Shown here one piece after another: positions 6,549 through 7,423 of a DNA stretch of 7,423 nt (within the stretch, counting starts at the first letter, position 1; every line of letters begins with the position of its first letter). This DNA comes from JBFFXF01 sp041569895. Lineage in GTDB: Bacteria > Planctomycetota > UBA8108 > JACQVS01. Where the stretch lies: positions 1 to 7,423 of the forward strand of contig JBFFXF010000331.1 in the NCBI GenBank assembly GCA_041569895.1. The letters run 5' to 3'. Both the position numbers and the translations under genes were made by a program. Under the pieces are notes generated by a model. It saw nothing but the letters and a program-made list of their open reading frames with translations, was not told the origin of the DNA and made no database searches.

Positions 6549-6554
6549 AGAGGA
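6549..6554 (+). promoter_or_regulatory. Shine-Dalgarno site of the barrel gene
   Basis: AGAGGA lies six bases before the ATG at 6561. It supports that start, which is followed at once by a hydrophobic export signal. Confidence 0.75.
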
Positions 6555-6560
6555 TCGGTC

Positions 6561-7169
6561 ATGGCGTCTCGAGCTTCACTGTTTCTGCTGGTTGCGCTCC
6601 TCGCGGTCTCATCCGGATGCAACATGACGGGCCAGTGGGCGGCCGATCTCTACATCGGCCCGAACTTCCCGTCCGAGGAAGACGTCGAGACCAACGTCGC
6701 GGGCTCCGTGGACTCAGACTTCGACGGCGAGTTCACCATCGGAGCACGGGGCGGGCGGTGGCTCAACTGGCTTCCCGAGGTCGACATCGGCGGCTTCCTC
6801 GACGTCTCCGGCGTCTTCCAGGAGGTCGATGACGTGGACTTCACGGCGGTGCCGATCACGCTGCTTCCGATGGCGCGGGTCAACCTGATGAAGGACGACG
6901 AGTTCCCCGGCGGCCGTCTGCAGCCGCACGTCGGTCTCGGACCGAGCCTGATCTGGAGCGAGGTCGACGGCAGCGGCCTCGACGACGACGCGTGGGACAT
7001 CGGCTTCGATGCCCGCGCCGGCGTCTCGTACGGGATCATCGAAAACATCGTCGCGTTCCTGGAATACCGCGCGACGGTCTTCGAACCCGACTTCGAGGAC
7101 TCGGGCCTCCGAATCGGCGTCGAGTCAGTGACGCATCACGTGCTCTTCGGAGCGGGCATCCGCTTCTGA
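6561..7169 (+). CDS. Small outer-membrane beta-barrel protein, possibly lipid-anchored
   Basis: Encodes 202 aa. Residues 1-19 are an export signal with a Leu/Val/Ala core, ending in V-S-S-G-C20. Cys20 could be a lipidation site, though Ser at -3 is not the usual Leu/Val/Ile, so cleavage by ordinary signal peptidase is also possible. The rest alternates amphipathic strands and acidic loops. I count eight likely strands, at about 25-33, 57-66, 73-87, 94-109, 120-134, 145-160, 162-176 and 188-202. The last strand ends G-A-G-I-R-F with hydrophobic residues at every second position and a terminal Phe, which is the classic beta-signal read by the BAM assembly machinery. Size and strand number fit eight-stranded barrels of the OmpA/OmpW/opacity type. 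No catalytic residues of barrel enzymes were recognised. The loops are rich in Asp/Glu. The gene has its own leader and is probably transcribed separately. The barrel call is inference from pattern; the exact family is unknown. Confidence 0.82.
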   Translation: MASRASLFLLVALLAVSSGCNMTGQWAADLYIGPNFPSEEDVETNVAGSVDSDFDGEFTIGARGGRWLNWLPEVDIGGFLDVSGVFQEVDDVDFTAVPITLLPMARVNLMKDDEFPGGRLQPHVGLGPSLIWSEVDGSGLDDDAWDIGFDARAGVSYGIIENIVAFLEYRATVFEPDFEDSGLRIGVESVTHHVLFGAGIRF

Positions 7170-7170
7170 G

Positions 7171-7184
7171 GACGCAAGTGCGTC
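7171..7184 (+). terminator. Short hairpin just after the barrel gene
   Basis: GACGC at 7171-7175 pairs with GCGTC at 7180-7184 around an AAGT loop, one base after the stop codon. There is no T-tract, so it is not a standard intrinsic terminator. It may merge with the larger inverted array that begins two bases later. Confidence 0.25.
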
Positions 7185-7185
7185 A

Positions 7186-7317
7186 CGGTCACGGTCACGG
7201 TCACGGCCCACGGACCACGGACCACGGACCACGGCCCACGGCCCACGGACCGTGACCGTCGACCGTCGACCGTGACCGTGACCGTCGACCGTGGACCGTG
7301 GACCGTGACCGTCGACC
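7186..7317. repeat. Head-to-head inverted 6/7-base array
   Basis: The left arm (7186-7245) has three CGGTCA hexamers followed by six heptamers, CGGCCCA or CGGACCA. At about 7246-7252 the sense flips. The right arm (7253-7317) is built of TGACCG, TCGACCG and TGGACCG, the reverse complements of CGGTCA, CGGTCGA and CGGTCCA. The turning point is the palindrome CACGG-A-CCGTG at 7244-7254. A perfect 16-base stem is available between 7185-7200 and 7270-7285, with several other registers. The two arms are nearly equal in length (60 and 65 bases). It could form a large RNA hairpin at the 3' end of the barrel transcript, or a cruciform. Confidence 0.95.
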
Positions 7318-7335
7318 AAGTACACTCCTGAAACC

Positions 7336-7364
7336 TTGAGGATCTCGGTACAGGCGTACTAAAT
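7336..7364 (+). promoter_or_regulatory. Weak candidate promoter for a gene beyond the window
   Basis: TTGAGG at 7336-7341 resembles a -35 element. CTAAAT at 7359-7364 (17-base spacer) or TACTAA at 7357-7362 (15-base spacer) resembles a -10. This stretch is clearly less GC-rich than the rest of the window and free of repeats, as expected of a leader. No experimental or comparative support. Confidence 0.22.
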
Positions 7365-7394
7365 CAGGCCCACGAATACACCCGCCAGATCGTC

Positions 7395-7423
7395 GAGAGG
7401 CGTATCGACCGATGCGCAGACCA
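7395..7423 (+). other. Possible start of a downstream gene, truncated by the window
   Basis: GAGAGG at 7395-7400 is a purine-rich site 11 bases before an ATG at 7412, which would begin M-R-R-P before the window ends. The spacing is longer than ideal and four codons cannot be tested, so this is only a pointer for the next stretch of sequence. Confidence 0.15.

Noticed and set aside
6711..6725. Coding sequence in the barrel gene resembling the GACTCC/GACTTC hexamers at 6395-6406
   Set aside because: Only one and a half words match. The stretch encodes an ordinary acidic loop (D-S-D-F-D), so array origin is not supported.
1..7423. Insertion sequence, tRNA, rRNA, or defence-system genes
   Set aside because: No transposase, terminal inverted repeats with target duplication, clover-leaf sequence, rRNA core, nuclease, toxin or phage protein was recognised.

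Overview
The window is GC-rich bacterial chromosome. It carries three intact genes, all on the + strand, separated by gaps packed with short tandem repeats. The organism is Gram-negative by inference: the third gene encodes an apparent outer-membrane beta-barrel ending in a terminal Phe. The first gene is a large exported protein with lamin-tail domains, a CotH kinase domain and a C-terminal dockerin-type tail with paired Asp/Asn calcium loops. That style of protein is common, from memory, in Planctomycetota and related environmental lineages, so that phylum is my best guess. Nothing here proves it.

Layout. Positions 1-130 are hexamer arrays (ACGGGA/ACGGGT words, then GAGGAC words). Positions 131-236 are a leader with a strong inverted repeat around a -10-like TACAAT. 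Positions 237-4034 encode the secreted CotH-family protein (1265 aa). Positions 4035-4279 are a gap with two opposed arrays. Positions 4280-6157 encode a cytoplasmic PocR-type sensor protein (625 aa). Its C-terminus looks like a histidine-kinase ATPase fold that has lost every nucleotide-binding box. Positions 6158-6560 are a gap holding four repeat families in a row. Positions 6561-7169 encode a small outer-membrane barrel protein (202 aa). Positions 7170-7320 are a head-to-head inverted array. Positions 7321-7423 are non-repetitive, relatively AT-richer sequence, perhaps the leader of a further gene.

The genes do not look like one operon. Gaps are 245 and 403 bases, each gene is self-contained, and no shared pathway is evident. 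Two products act outside the cytoplasm (CotH protein, barrel) and one is a cytoplasmic sensor or scaffold.

The most unusual aspect is the intergenic DNA. Every gap is occupied by degenerate arrays of 6-, 7- or 9-base words, and the same words recur in different gaps: GAGGAC x4 twice, CGGTCA/CGGTCCA twice, and a 13-base CGGG word once in each orientation. Most arrays share an ACGG core repeated every 6-7 bases. In two gaps an ACGG array is followed by a CCGT array, giving potential long stem structures downstream of genes. The second notable item is the degenerate histidine-kinase-like domain fused to PocR.
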